Source of the DNA: an uncultured Lachnospiraceae bacterium | GTDB taxonomy: Bacteria > Bacillota > Clostridia > Lachnospirales > Lachnospiraceae | Assembly (NCBI GenBank): GCA_949840915.1 | Contig: CATKXY010000007.1 | Location: 1-64,000 of the forward strand | Length of the DNA stretch: 64,000 nucleotides | Direction: 5' to 3' | Shown here: positions 37,178 to 45,126 of the stretch, piece by piece | Layout of the letters: the number at the start of each line of letters is the position of its first letter | Position numbering within the stretch: position 1 is the first letter of the stretch | Made by a program: the position numbers and the translations under genes | The notes under the pieces: model-generated | The model's database searches: none | The model's input: only the letters and a program-made list of their open reading frames with translations | Told to the model about the DNA's origin: nothing

Positions 37178-37853
37178 GAATTTGTTTGTGGCAGGAACGG
37201 GAACGGATATCGGAAAAACTTATGTGACGGGCCTTATACTGAAAAGCTTGGAAAAGAGCAAGCGGAGCGCTGCATATTATAAGGCGGCAATGAGCGGGAA
37301 TGACCGCGGGCCGGACGGCCGTCTGATTCCGGGGGATGCGCTGTATGTGAAGACTGTATCCGGTATAGGACAGCCCCTGGAGGAGATGTGTCCGTTTGTT
37401 TATGAGACGGCGGTTTCTCCCCATCTGGCAGCCCGTATCGAGGGCGGTCCCGTGGACATGGAACGGGTTTTGGAAGGCTTTGACGCCGTCTGCGGCAGAT
37501 ATGAGTATGTCACGGCGGAGGGTTCCGGCGGGATTCTCTGTCCGCTGCGCTTTGACCGTCAGGAAATCTGGCTGGAGGACTTTATCAAAGCGAGGGATTT
37601 GAGCTGTCTGATGATCGCGGACGCGGGACTCGGGACGATCAATTCGGTGGTTCTCACTGCCGAATATATGAAGATGAGGCAGATTCCGGTGAAGGGGATT
37701 GTGTTTAACCGTTATCAGCCGGGAAATGTACTCCATGAGGACAATCTGGCGATGTGTGAGTACAGGACAGGGTTAAAGGTGCTGGCTTGCGTAAAGGACG
37801 GGGACACAGAGCTGGATATATCCCCGGAACTGCTGGAGTCTTTGTATGAATAG
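37170..37853 (+). CDS. bioD: dethiobiotin synthetase
   Basis: 227 aa P-loop enzyme closing the ureido ring of DAPA with CO2 and ATP. Walker A GTGTDIGKTYVTG at the N-terminus, AAMSGNDRGPDGR near the substrate site, and TAEGSGGILCP as the second nucleotide-binding region. ATG 37170 preferred over TTG 37164 because it starts the conserved beta-strand and leaves a short overlap with bioB. Confidence 0.94.
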   Translation: MSKNLFVAGTGTDIGKTYVTGLILKSLEKSKRSAAYYKAAMSGNDRGPDGRLIPGDALYVKTVSGIGQPLEEMCPFVYETAVSPHLAARIEGGPVDMERVLEGFDAVCGRYEYVTAEGSGGILCPLRFDRQEIWLEDFIKARDLSCLMIADAGLGTINSVVLTAEYMKMRQIPVKGIVFNRYQPGNVLHEDNLAMCEYRTGLKVLACVKDGDTELDISPELLESLYE

Positions 37854-37892
37854 AGAGGCGGCCGCAGGATTGGATGAAAATGAGGTGACAAT

Positions 37893-39098
37893 ATGATCTG
37901 GTATCCTTATCAACAGATGAAGACAATGAAAACTCCATATAAAATTATAGACGCCGAGGGAGTGTATCTCTATACAGAGGATCGGAAGCTGATCGATTCG
38001 GTATCCTCCTGGTGGAGTGTGATCCACGGCTATAAGCACCCGGAGCTGAATCAGGCAATTCGGGACCAGTTGGAGAAATTTGCCCATGTGATGCTGGGCG
38101 GACTTACGCATGAACCGGTTCAGAGGCTGTCGGAAAAGCTGCAGAGCTGGCTTCCGGGGGATCTGGATTATTGCTTTTTTTCCGATTCCGGCAGCGTGGC
38201 AGTGGAGGTTGCTCTGAAGATGGCGCTGCAGTATTATATGAATCGGCAGGAGACGCAGCGCACCATGGTGCTGGCGCTGGAACATGCCTATCACGGAGAC
38301 ACCTTCAAGACCATGGAGGCGGGTGATGATGAGGATTATCATTTTGTGCTCAAGGCTTACGGCGAGAGTCCGCATGTCATGCATATCCCCACGAGGATAG
38401 AGGCGCTGGAGAGCGCTTTTGTAGAATATCACGCAAAGCTGAACTGCTTTCTTGTGGAGCCGTTATTGCAGGGCGCCGGCGGGATGCGCATGTATGATAT
38501 CGCGTTTTTAAGACGAGCCAGAGAGCTCTGTGACGAGTACGGCGTACTGCTTGTTTTCGACGAGGTTGCAACCGGGTTCGGACGCACGGGAAACCGCTTT
38601 GTGGCGGATCTGGTGACGCCGGATATTCTTGTGCTGGGAAAAGCTTTGACGGGAGGCTATATCGGTCATGCCGTCACTGTGGCGAACCGCAGAGTGTACG
38701 AAGGCTTTTATGACGACGATCCTTCTCATGCGCTGATGCATGGTCCCACCTTTATGGGAAATGCACTGGCCTGCAGCGTGGCGCTGAAATCCATAGAACT
38801 GTTTGAACGGCAGGACTATCTGTCCAAAATCCGCAGGATCGAGGAGATCACCCGCCGGGAGATGGAGGGATTCTCCGATCCCCGCGTCAGGGAAGTGCGG
38901 ATCATGGGAGCCTGCGTGTGCATTGAGGTATATGACCCGACGGTTATCGCCGGATATCAGGAGTTTGCATATGAACGCGGCGTGTTCAGCCGGCCGTTCC
39001 TGAATTATCTGTACGCGATGGTGCCTTATGTCATCGAAGAGGAGGAGCTGGTGCGGGTTCTGGATACAATGAAGCAATGGTTTGAAAATCAGAAATAA
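37893..39098 (+). CDS. bioA: DAPA aminotransferase (adenosylmethionine-dependent)
   Basis: 401 aa PLP enzyme that converts KAPA to DAPA. Features: IWYPYQQM opening, SSWWSVIHGYKHPELN, FFSDSGSVAVEVALKMA, ALEHAYHGDTFK, VFDEVATGFGRTG and the PLP-lysine segment VLGKALTGGYIG. Last recognisable gene of the biotin operon. No bioF, bioH or bioC/bioZ equivalent lies in the window, so KAPA must come from elsewhere or be imported. Confidence 0.95.
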   Translation: MIWYPYQQMKTMKTPYKIIDAEGVYLYTEDRKLIDSVSSWWSVIHGYKHPELNQAIRDQLEKFAHVMLGGLTHEPVQRLSEKLQSWLPGDLDYCFFSDSGSVAVEVALKMALQYYMNRQETQRTMVLALEHAYHGDTFKTMEAGDDEDYHFVLKAYGESPHVMHIPTRIEALESAFVEYHAKLNCFLVEPLLQGAGGMRMYDIAFLRRARELCDEYGVLLVFDEVATGFGRTGNRFVADLVTPDILVLGKALTGGYIGHAVTVANRRVYEGFYDDDPSHALMHGPTFMGNALACSVALKSIELFERQDYLSKIRRIEEITRREMEGFSDPRVREVRIMGACVCIEVYDPTVIAGYQEFAYERGVFSRPFLNYLYAMVPYVIEEEELVRVLDTMKQWFENQK

Positions 39099-39133
39099 AA
39101 AGATACGACAGCCGGCAAAATTTTCCGGTGCGG

Positions 39134-39162
39134 TTGACAAAGGAATTTGCATATATTATACT
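39134..39162 (+). promoter_or_regulatory. near-consensus promoter of the 140-aa protein gene
   Basis: TTGACA at 39134-39139, 17-nt spacer, TATACT at 39157-39162. One of the best promoters in the window. Expected transcript start is about 39169. Confidence 0.85.
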
Positions 39163-39168
39163 AATAGT

Positions 39169-39196
39169 ACCGAACTGGGCTTTTGAGTTCGGTTTT
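39169..39196 (+). other. hairpin at the predicted mRNA 5' end
   Basis: ACCGAACT (39169-39176), 9-nt loop, AGTTCGGT (39186-39193) then TTT. It begins at the expected first nucleotide of the transcript. Either a 5'-protective stem that lengthens mRNA life, or an early attenuator, since a short T-run follows. Confidence 0.6.
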
Positions 39197-39255
39197 GGAG
39201 CAATAAACCGTATGAAATGTATGTTGTATGGGCGCGAAGGCGGAGGAGCGAAGTT

Positions 39256-39678
39256 ATGAGGATTTATGAGAAACCTGTCGTTTTGACCAATGAAGAGCTC
39301 GCTGAGGGCGTATACGCGGGAAGCGGAAATTGTTACAGTACGACGGCTACAATCATGCAGCTGCCTGCGAGTACGCATGGTTATATTATTCAGGTAAATG
39401 CGACGCATGCGGCTTCAGACGGACATCACAGCACCAATCGCCATATAGAGGTTTCATTCAATCAGGTAGTCAATTATGTGTCCAGCGAGGCTTCGCAGTG
39501 CTGGGGAAGCGGTACTACCAAGCTTACCCTGGAGTATGCGAGACGCAATGGAGCTCCCTACCACAATAATGCCTCCGAATATATCGGTCTGGGTAATCTG
39601 GAGGTTACCTCTGAGTCAGGTCTTGCGATCACAGGCTGCAGATGTGTGTATTGTGATGAGGACTGCAACCAGCACTGA
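39256..39678 (+). CDS. small Cys-containing protein with leader-like N-terminus, putative export substrate
   Basis: 140 aa, no hydrophobic signal peptide. The N-terminus KPVVLTNEELAEGVYAGSG ends in a small-residue motif at residues 21-24, like leader peptides removed during export. The rest is polar, rich in Ser, Thr, Asn, Gly and His, beta-strand-like, with Cys at 26 and 82 and a C-terminal C128-x-C130-x2-C133-x3-C137 cluster ending NQH. GGAGGAG is 7 nt before ATG 39256; the longer frame from 39217 has no site. A near-consensus promoter, a 5' hairpin and a strong terminator make this a highly expressed single-gene unit. An ABC exporter, an S26-type peptidase and a PqqD-HprK protein follow. 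I infer a secreted small protein or modified peptide; no enzyme function is visible. Family not securely recognised. Confidence 0.7.
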   Translation: MRIYEKPVVLTNEELAEGVYAGSGNCYSTTATIMQLPASTHGYIIQVNATHAASDGHHSTNRHIEVSFNQVVNYVSSEASQCWGSGTTKLTLEYARRNGAPYHNNASEYIGLGNLEVTSESGLAITGCRCVYCDEDCNQH

Positions 39679-39745
39679 CCGATGTGCGGCGGAACGTATG
39701 AAAAACGAAGATGCATAACGAATTTGCGTGCATGAGAATATGAGA

Positions 39746-39777
39746 AGAGGTTATGTGGCTGCATAACCTCTTTTTTT
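39746..39777 (+). terminator. rho-independent terminator
   Basis: AGAGGTTATG (39746-39755), loop TGGCTG, CATAACCTCT (39762-39771), then T7. A perfect 10-bp stem with a U-tract. It separates the 140-aa gene from the ABC exporter, so the small gene can be expressed far above its exporter. Confidence 0.95.
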
Positions 39778-39827
39778 CCATATTAGTATCAAACGGTATT
39801 AGTAATAAACAATCAGGGAAACAGATT

Positions 39828-41627
39828 ATGAAGGATAAGATCAAATTTATTATAGGCAGGGTTAAGGCGGGCAGACTGCAGGAGATGTGGCGGCAGACGG
39901 TCTGGATCTACCACTATGCCAGACGTTACTGGCTTGCTATGATATTTTACACGCTGCTGGGGATGTTCGGGACGGTGGTATCGCTATTGACCAGTATGGT
40001 CTCCAGAAATCTGGTGGATATCATCACGGGGCATGAGGCGGGCAGGGTTGTTCAGACCTTTTGCATGATGATCGGATTAAGTGTGGGGGCCACGCTGGTG
40101 GGGATGGTGTCGGACTATGCTGCCGGGTGGATCAGCATGAAGGTGGATGCAGAGATCAAGGCTGATATCTTTGAAAAGATTCTTGTGACAGACTGGGAGT
40201 CTCTGACCAATTATCACACGGGTGATCTTCTGACCAGATGGAGTTCGGACGCCTCCAATATATCTGCCGGTGTGCTCAGCTTTGTACCCAATTTTATCAT
40301 TTATTTCTTTCGCTTTGTCAGTGCCTTTGCAATGATTATTTATTATGATGCATCCTTTGCCATATTTGCTTTTCTGGGGATGCCGGTGAGTCTGATCCTG
40401 TCGAGAACCCTGATGAACCGCATGGTCAACAATGACAAAAGAAGCGCAGCCATGGGGGCCAGGATGTCCGGTTTTAATCAGGAGGCTTTCTCCAATGTGC
40501 AGATCATCAAGGCCTTTGATCTGGTACGGCTCTATATCGCCCGGCTGAGACAGCTTCAGTCGGAATATATTTCCATGAGGCTGGATTTCAAGAAAATGGC
40601 TATCGGAACCTCACTGCTGCTGACTACGGTGGGGCTTCTGGTGTCCTATGCCTCCTACGGCTGGGGGATTTATCGAGTGTGGAGCGGAGCTATCACCTAC
40701 GGAACCATGACGATGTTTCTCACTTTGTCGGGAACCCTGACAGGGACGCTGCACAATCTGACCACACTGGTGCCCACTGCGATCGGACTGACCACCTCCG
40801 CGGGGCGGCTCATGGATATCGTGGAGATGCCCCGGGAGGATTACAGTCATGATGATGAGGTGGAGCGGTTTTGGGAGGCGCATCGGGCAGAGGGCATGAG
40901 TCTCTGTATCCGGGACGTAAAATACGCTTATCAGAACGGCACCCTGGTATTTGAGCATGCCTCCATGGAGGCCCATCCTCATGAGGTGATCGGACTGGTG
41001 GGGCCTTCCGGGGAGGGCAAGACCACAATGATGCGGTTGATGCTGTCCCTGATTGCTCCCCAGGAGGGGGAGGTGCTGCTGTGCGGGGGAGACGCCGGAG
41101 ACAAATACGGACACAGGAGCTGTGAGGCAGGAGATGTCCTTGCGTTGACTGCCTCAGTCAGAAAGCTCTTTTCTTATGTGCCCCAGGGCAATACGCTGTT
41201 TTCGGGCACCATTGCGGAGAATATGAGGAATGTGAAGCAGGAAGCCACGGAGGAGGAGATGATAGAAGCGCTGAAGCTGGCCTGTGCATGGGAGTTTGTG
41301 GAGAAGCTGCCGCAGGGACTCTACAGTCCGGTGAAGGAGAGGGGCGGCGGCTTTTCGGAGGGACAAGCCCAGAGACTTGCCATCGCCAGGGCGCTCCTTC
41401 GGAAATCTCCGCTGCTGCTTCTGGACGAGGCCACTTCAGCGCTGGATGTGGCCACGGAGAGAAGAGTGCTGAGGAATATTATGCAGGACAGATATCCCCG
41501 CACCTGTATTGTGACCACGCACCGTCCCACGGTGCTGAGTGCCTGCAGCCGGGTCTACGGTATCCGGGACGGGCGCTGTGTGGTGCTCAGTGAAGAGGAG
41601 ATCGGCGAATTGGTGAGAGGATTTTGA
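39828..41627 (+). CDS. ABC exporter (fused permease and ATPase)
   Basis: 599 aa. Six membrane helices in residues about 25-330, then an ATPase with Walker A GPSGEGKTT, a variant signature GGFSEGQAQR, Walker B LLLLDEATSALD and the H-loop THRP. There is no C39 peptidase domain at the N-terminus, so any leader removal must be done by another protease, such as the S26 peptidase nearby. AGGGAA precedes ATG 39828; the frame upstream lies in the terminator. Likely exports the 140-aa product. Convergent with the PqqD-HprK gene, 1 nt apart. Confidence 0.88.
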   Translation: MKDKIKFIIGRVKAGRLQEMWRQTVWIYHYARRYWLAMIFYTLLGMFGTVVSLLTSMVSRNLVDIITGHEAGRVVQTFCMMIGLSVGATLVGMVSDYAAGWISMKVDAEIKADIFEKILVTDWESLTNYHTGDLLTRWSSDASNISAGVLSFVPNFIIYFFRFVSAFAMIIYYDASFAIFAFLGMPVSLILSRTLMNRMVNNDKRSAAMGARMSGFNQEAFSNVQIIKAFDLVRLYIARLRQLQSEYISMRLDFKKMAIGTSLLLTTVGLLVSYASYGWGIYRVWSGAITYGTMTMFLTLSGTLTGTLHNLTTLVPTAIGLTTSAGRLMDIVEMPREDYSHDDEVERFWEAHRAEGMSLCIRDVKYAYQNGTLVFEHASMEAHPHEVIGLVGPSGEGKTTMMRLMLSLIAPQEGEVLLCGGDAGDKYGHRSCEAGDVLALTASVRKLFSYVPQGNTLFSGTIAENMRNVKQEATEEEMIEALKLACAWEFVEKLPQGLYSPVKERGGGFSEGQAQRLAIARALLRKSPLLLLDEATSALDVATERRVLRNIMQDRYPRTCIVTTHRPTVLSACSRVYGIRDGRCVVLSEEEIGELVRGF

Positions 41628-41628
41628 G

Positions 41629-42810
41629 TCAGGACTGACGGGGGTATCCTAAATAAAGGTGAATTTCATTGCGGATGGTCTCCACGGCCTTGGGGGTTGG
41701 GGTGCAGTGCAGGCGGCAGATGAGTATCCGTGCGGCCAGTGCATCCACAAGACGCAGGCTGCGCCCGTAGAGCTTACCGTCCCACGACGGAGAGATGAGG
41801 CGTTGCAGTACCAGAAGCCGTTTTTGATCCTGGGAGAGCCGTTCCACATAGTTCTCAGGGGACTGTCGCAGGAGAATGATCCCGCCTAAGGGGTGGGTCC
41901 GGGTGTCTGCGAGGCCGGAACTGCCGCACCAGGGAATCCCGTGGATGAGGGCCTGACCGTTATCCATGGCTAAGAGATTCAGATCGCCGTTTAAAACAGG
42001 TACCTGAAGCATTGAGTGCCACAGGTTGGCGTGAGTGGACTTGCCGGTGCCCGAGGAGGCGGCAAACAGCCATGCTTTTTCCTCATATAAAACAGAGGAA
42101 GCGTGCAGGACGGCCATATGATGCCTCTGGGCCAGGTAGAGAAACGGAAGCTGCAGAGCGTGGAAGAGATCGCTTTGAAAAATCCGGGTAAAGGGTCCGG
42201 TGCAATAAAAGATGCATCGGGATGCATCCTTTGTCAGATGTGCCTCTGCAATCTGCGGTGCAGACGGGAAGAGGAGAATATATTTTTCCCTGCACTCAAT
42301 CACGGATAGCTCATCGCTCCTGAGAAGCAGTTTTCCGTTTTCGCGGACAGCGGGCGCGTGGGTCAGTACCTGGAGCTGCTGGTGGGGATGTTCCGAAGCC
42401 TCACATTCGAAGGCATCCAGATCAGAGGAAAAGGCCGGGGCAGGACCATAGAGCATACAGTTCAGTCCGGCGATGCGGATGCATTTATAAAAGTCAGAGG
42501 AGGGGCGGGAAGGCTCTTCGGAGGAGGACGTTGACCCGGAGATGAGAATGCCCTGAGACATAAGCTGTGACACAAATTCCCGGATGTCTTCCTCCAGACG
42601 GGGGAGCGCCTGCGGTCCGGCAGAAAAATGTTCGGCGCAAAGCCTGGCAAGCTCTTCCACAGAGCGGTCCTTTTTGAGCAGTTTCCAGAGATAGGCTCCG
42701 GTCTCATTGATCCGGATGCCCCGCCGCTGGTCGGCGATGAGCTGTCCTACGGGGAGCAGATAGGGAACTTTGGCGATTCGTTTTAAAACATAGCATTGGT
42801 TTTGTCTCAT
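41629..42810 (-). CDS. PqqD-HPr-kinase-like fusion protein
   Basis: 393 aa. Residues about 1-90 are a PqqD-like domain (VLKRIAKVPYLLPVGQL.. IRINETGAYLWKLL.. EDIREFVSQLMSQGIL). A variable linker follows, then an HPr-kinase-like C-terminal half with MAVLHASSVLYEEKAWLF, the P-loop ASSGTGKST (K257), VLNGDLNLL and GIPWCGSSGLADTRTHPLGG. HprK-like kinases phosphorylate peptides in some lasso-peptide loci, and PqqD domains hold leader peptides, so a peptide-phosphorylating or peptide-handling role is plausible; the acceptor is not known. GGAGGAT precedes the start. Divergent from the S26 peptidase gene. Confidence 0.78.
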   Translation of the reverse strand: MRQNQCYVLKRIAKVPYLLPVGQLIADQRRGIRINETGAYLWKLLKKDRSVEELARLCAEHFSAGPQALPRLEEDIREFVSQLMSQGILISGSTSSSEEPSRPSSDFYKCIRIAGLNCMLYGPAPAFSSDLDAFECEASEHPHQQLQVLTHAPAVRENGKLLLRSDELSVIECREKYILLFPSAPQIAEAHLTKDASRCIFYCTGPFTRIFQSDLFHALQLPFLYLAQRHHMAVLHASSVLYEEKAWLFAASSGTGKSTHANLWHSMLQVPVLNGDLNLLAMDNGQALIHGIPWCGSSGLADTRTHPLGGIILLRQSPENYVERLSQDQKRLLVLQRLISPSWDGKLYGRSLRLVDALAARILICRLHCTPTPKAVETIRNEIHLYLGYPRQS

Positions 42811-42834
42811 AATCGATTCATCCTCCATAAGACG

Positions 42835-42843
42835 ATTATAGCA
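42835..42843 (-). promoter_or_regulatory. extended -10 promoter of PqqD-HprK gene
   Basis: On the minus strand TGC precedes TATAAT (42840 to 42835). No good -35, as is usual for extended -10 promoters. The mRNA leader would be only about 20 nt. Confidence 0.5.
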
Positions 42844-42899
42844 TCGTGACGGCAGAAATGCCATAGGTATTGAGCGCGGGGGAACAGGGAGGTGCTGGT

Positions 42900-43334
42900 A
42901 TGCAGGAGGGAAAGGTAAGCCCGGAGGAGCTTCTTGGAGAGGGAAGGACGATTCAGTTCCAGCCCATAGGATACAGTATGTATCCGCTCTTTGTGCCGGG
43001 GCGTGATCAGGCGGTGGTAGCCCCTGTGAGAGATATGGTACCAAGGCGCGGAGATGTGGTGCTCTACCGCAGGGACGGAGGAATTCTGGTACTGCACCGC
43101 ATCTGGAAGCGCAGGCAGGACGGGTTTTATCTGGTGGGAGATAATGAACACAAAATAGAAGGCCCTTTGCGGAGAGACCAGATCAAGGGTATCCTGGTGG
43201 GCGTCGTCCGAAAGGGCCGGTATTTCTCTGTGAATCATCTGTTGTATCGCTGCGTGTCGGGGATATGGCTTTGGCTGCGGCCGTTTCGCCCATATCTTGC
43301 GCGGCTTGTCTCCTGTTGTAAAAGAAGACGTTAA
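42900..43334 (+). CDS. S26-type signal-peptidase-like protein
   Basis: 144 aa. QPIGYSMYPLFVPG holds the catalytic Ser (S26 in this protein); GDVVLYRRDGGILVLHRI has His (H66) where bacterial SPase I has Lys, as in the SipW/ER-type Ser-His branch; GDNEHKIEGP is the last conserved box. No N-terminal membrane anchor; a hydrophobic C-terminal stretch (CVSGIWLWLRPF) may bind the membrane. GGGAGG is at good spacing before ATG 42900. Best candidate for processing the 140-aa leader-bearing protein. Confidence 0.8.
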   Translation: MQEGKVSPEELLGEGRTIQFQPIGYSMYPLFVPGRDQAVVAPVRDMVPRRGDVVLYRRDGGILVLHRIWKRRQDGFYLVGDNEHKIEGPLRRDQIKGILVGVVRKGRYFSVNHLLYRCVSGIWLWLRPFRPYLARLVSCCKRRR

Positions 43335-43356
43335 TATTAAGTATGCCTGTAAACGC

Positions 43357-45063
43357 TTATTTCGGAAGATTAAACTTAGCGATCAAAGCGTCCAGCGAAG
43401 CGGCCTGCGCCGACAGCTCCTGGCTGGTTGCGGAGGATTCCTCGGCAACTGCCGCGTTTGTCTGGATGACATCCGAGATCTGGTTGATTCCCAGCTCGGC
43501 TTCTTTCATAGTAGCTGCCTGATTGGCTGAGAGAGCGCTCAGCTCTTTGGAGGAAGCCGCAACCTTTCTGATTCCTTCCACCACCGTTTGGATGGAAGTC
43601 ACCGCACGGTCGGTAACCTTGTTTCCATTCTCGATCTCCTGCATAATGCCTTCGATCAGAGTTCTGGTATCCACCGCAGATTTGCTGCTCTGCTCCGCAA
43701 GCTGCCTGATCTCGTCCGCAACCACGGAGAAGCCTCGTCCTGCCTCGCCCGCTCTGGCAGCCTCAATGGAGGCATTCAGTGAGAGCAGATTGGTCTGTTC
43801 CGCAATATTCTCAATCTCTCCGATGATATTTCCGATCTGCTGAGAAGTCTCGTTGATATGTGTCATAGCTTCCACCATGGCCCGCATATCGGCATTGCTT
43901 TCGTCTGCCACGTCCGCGTATCTCTGCGACTGATGGTAGGACTCTTCCGCGGAGGAGGCTGCTTTATCGGCGGCGGAGGCAATCGTTGTGATCTGCGCCT
44001 GAAGCTCTTCCACTGCGCCGGCCTGTTCGGTGGCGCCTTCCGCAAGACTCATGGCGGTCTCGGCCAGATTGCCGGAACCCGCTGTCACCTGTATGGAGGA
44101 TTCTTCGATAAAGTGCATGGTGTCTATCATGGAATCCCTCAATTGCTTTGCGGAATCAAACAGCTGCTTAAAGTCTCCGATGTATCTGGAGCCGTCTTTG
44201 GAGTGGACTGTGTAATCCGAGTTTGCCATCTGTCCCAGCACATATTCCAGATCGGATATGATAAATTCCAGACATCCCCTCATGTCATTAGCCGATTTGA
44301 CCATATCGGCAACTTCATCCTCCGTCTCCACTGTGGGGAAGGGACTGGACAGATCTCCCTGGGCAAAATGCTCCAGACGGCCGCTCAGCTCGATCAGCGG
44401 TTTGGAAATGCCTGTTGCAATGCTCCGTCCCAGGCGTACGGAAAGTACAATGGAGAGAACGATCGCCACGGCGCTTGCGACTACAAGGAGGATGCACACA
44501 ATGGTCATTGTAGCGGATACACTGTTGCCCCGGTCTACCTTTACGTCCATAATATCAATGAGTTGATCATTGATCTCGTCATACAGAGGCATCAGCTCGG
44601 TCATGGCCCTGCTCTGAGCCTCCTTGGAGGAATTGATATCCGGTAAAGATCCCAGCTCCAGAATTTCGCTTTCCAAAGCCCAGTAATCGGTTAATAAATT
44701 GGAGATATCGGCGTATATCTTTTTGTTTGCATCTGACACCATTACACTTTGCAGCTTGGCAAAGCTCTGTGTGAACTCTTCCACAATCTGATCGTGGTTG
44801 GCTCTCATGCTCTGAACGGCGGCGGGGTCATCATAGCCGATACATCCGCGAAGCGCCGATCTTGCGTCCGCAAAATAGGTCATGGTCTTGCCTACGTCTC
44901 CCTGCGCAAAACCGTAATCCTGCAGTGAGCTTGCGTAGATCACGGCCACCGTGATGAGAACGAGCAGTACTGCCGCTGCCACTGCGGCAGGGATGCCCGA
45001 TGCGAAGACAAAGGCGCGGATCAGCCTGTCCTTGATTCGAAACTTGTTTAACTTCTTTGACAT
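43357..45063 (-). CDS. methyl-accepting chemotaxis protein
   Basis: 568 aa. N-terminal membrane helix, extracytoplasmic four-helix-type sensor (about 50-185), second helix, HAMP domain, then the long coiled-coil signalling domain with the hairpin tip [27 protein letters not shown]. It signals to CheA/CheW, none of which is encoded here. Downstream of and probably co-transcribed with the 45127-46239 gene (63-nt gap). AAGGAGG precedes the start. Confidence 0.93.
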   Translation of the reverse strand: MSKKLNKFRIKDRLIRAFVFASGIPAAVAAAVLLVLITVAVIYASSLQDYGFAQGDVGKTMTYFADARSALRGCIGYDDPAAVQSMRANHDQIVEEFTQSFAKLQSVMVSDANKKIYADISNLLTDYWALESEILELGSLPDINSSKEAQSRAMTELMPLYDEINDQLIDIMDVKVDRGNSVSATMTIVCILLVVASAVAIVLSIVLSVRLGRSIATGISKPLIELSGRLEHFAQGDLSSPFPTVETEDEVADMVKSANDMRGCLEFIISDLEYVLGQMANSDYTVHSKDGSRYIGDFKQLFDSAKQLRDSMIDTMHFIEESSIQVTAGSGNLAETAMSLAEGATEQAGAVEELQAQITTIASAADKAASSAEESYHQSQRYADVADESNADMRAMVEAMTHINETSQQIGNIIGEIENIAEQTNLLSLNASIEAARAGEAGRGFSVVADEIRQLAEQSSKSAVDTRTLIEGIMQEIENGNKVTDRAVTSIQTVVEGIRKVAASSKELSALSANQAATMKEAELGINQISDVIQTNAAVAEESSATSQELSAQAASLDALIAKFNLPK

Positions 45064-45126
45064 TACATTATCCTCCTTCTATTGTGCTTTGCAAATTATG
45101 TACCTGTCTGTAGAGCTTATCTGTAA

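Noticed and set aside
39132-39140. GGTTGACAA as a second BirA half-site before the 140-aa gene
   Set aside because: No matching left half 14-15 nt upstream; the bases are explained by the -35 element.
39217-39255. Upstream extension of the 140-aa protein
   Set aside because: ATG 39217 has no ribosome binding site and would add an Arg-rich stretch before the conserved-looking leader; ATG 39256 has GGAGGAG at ideal spacing.
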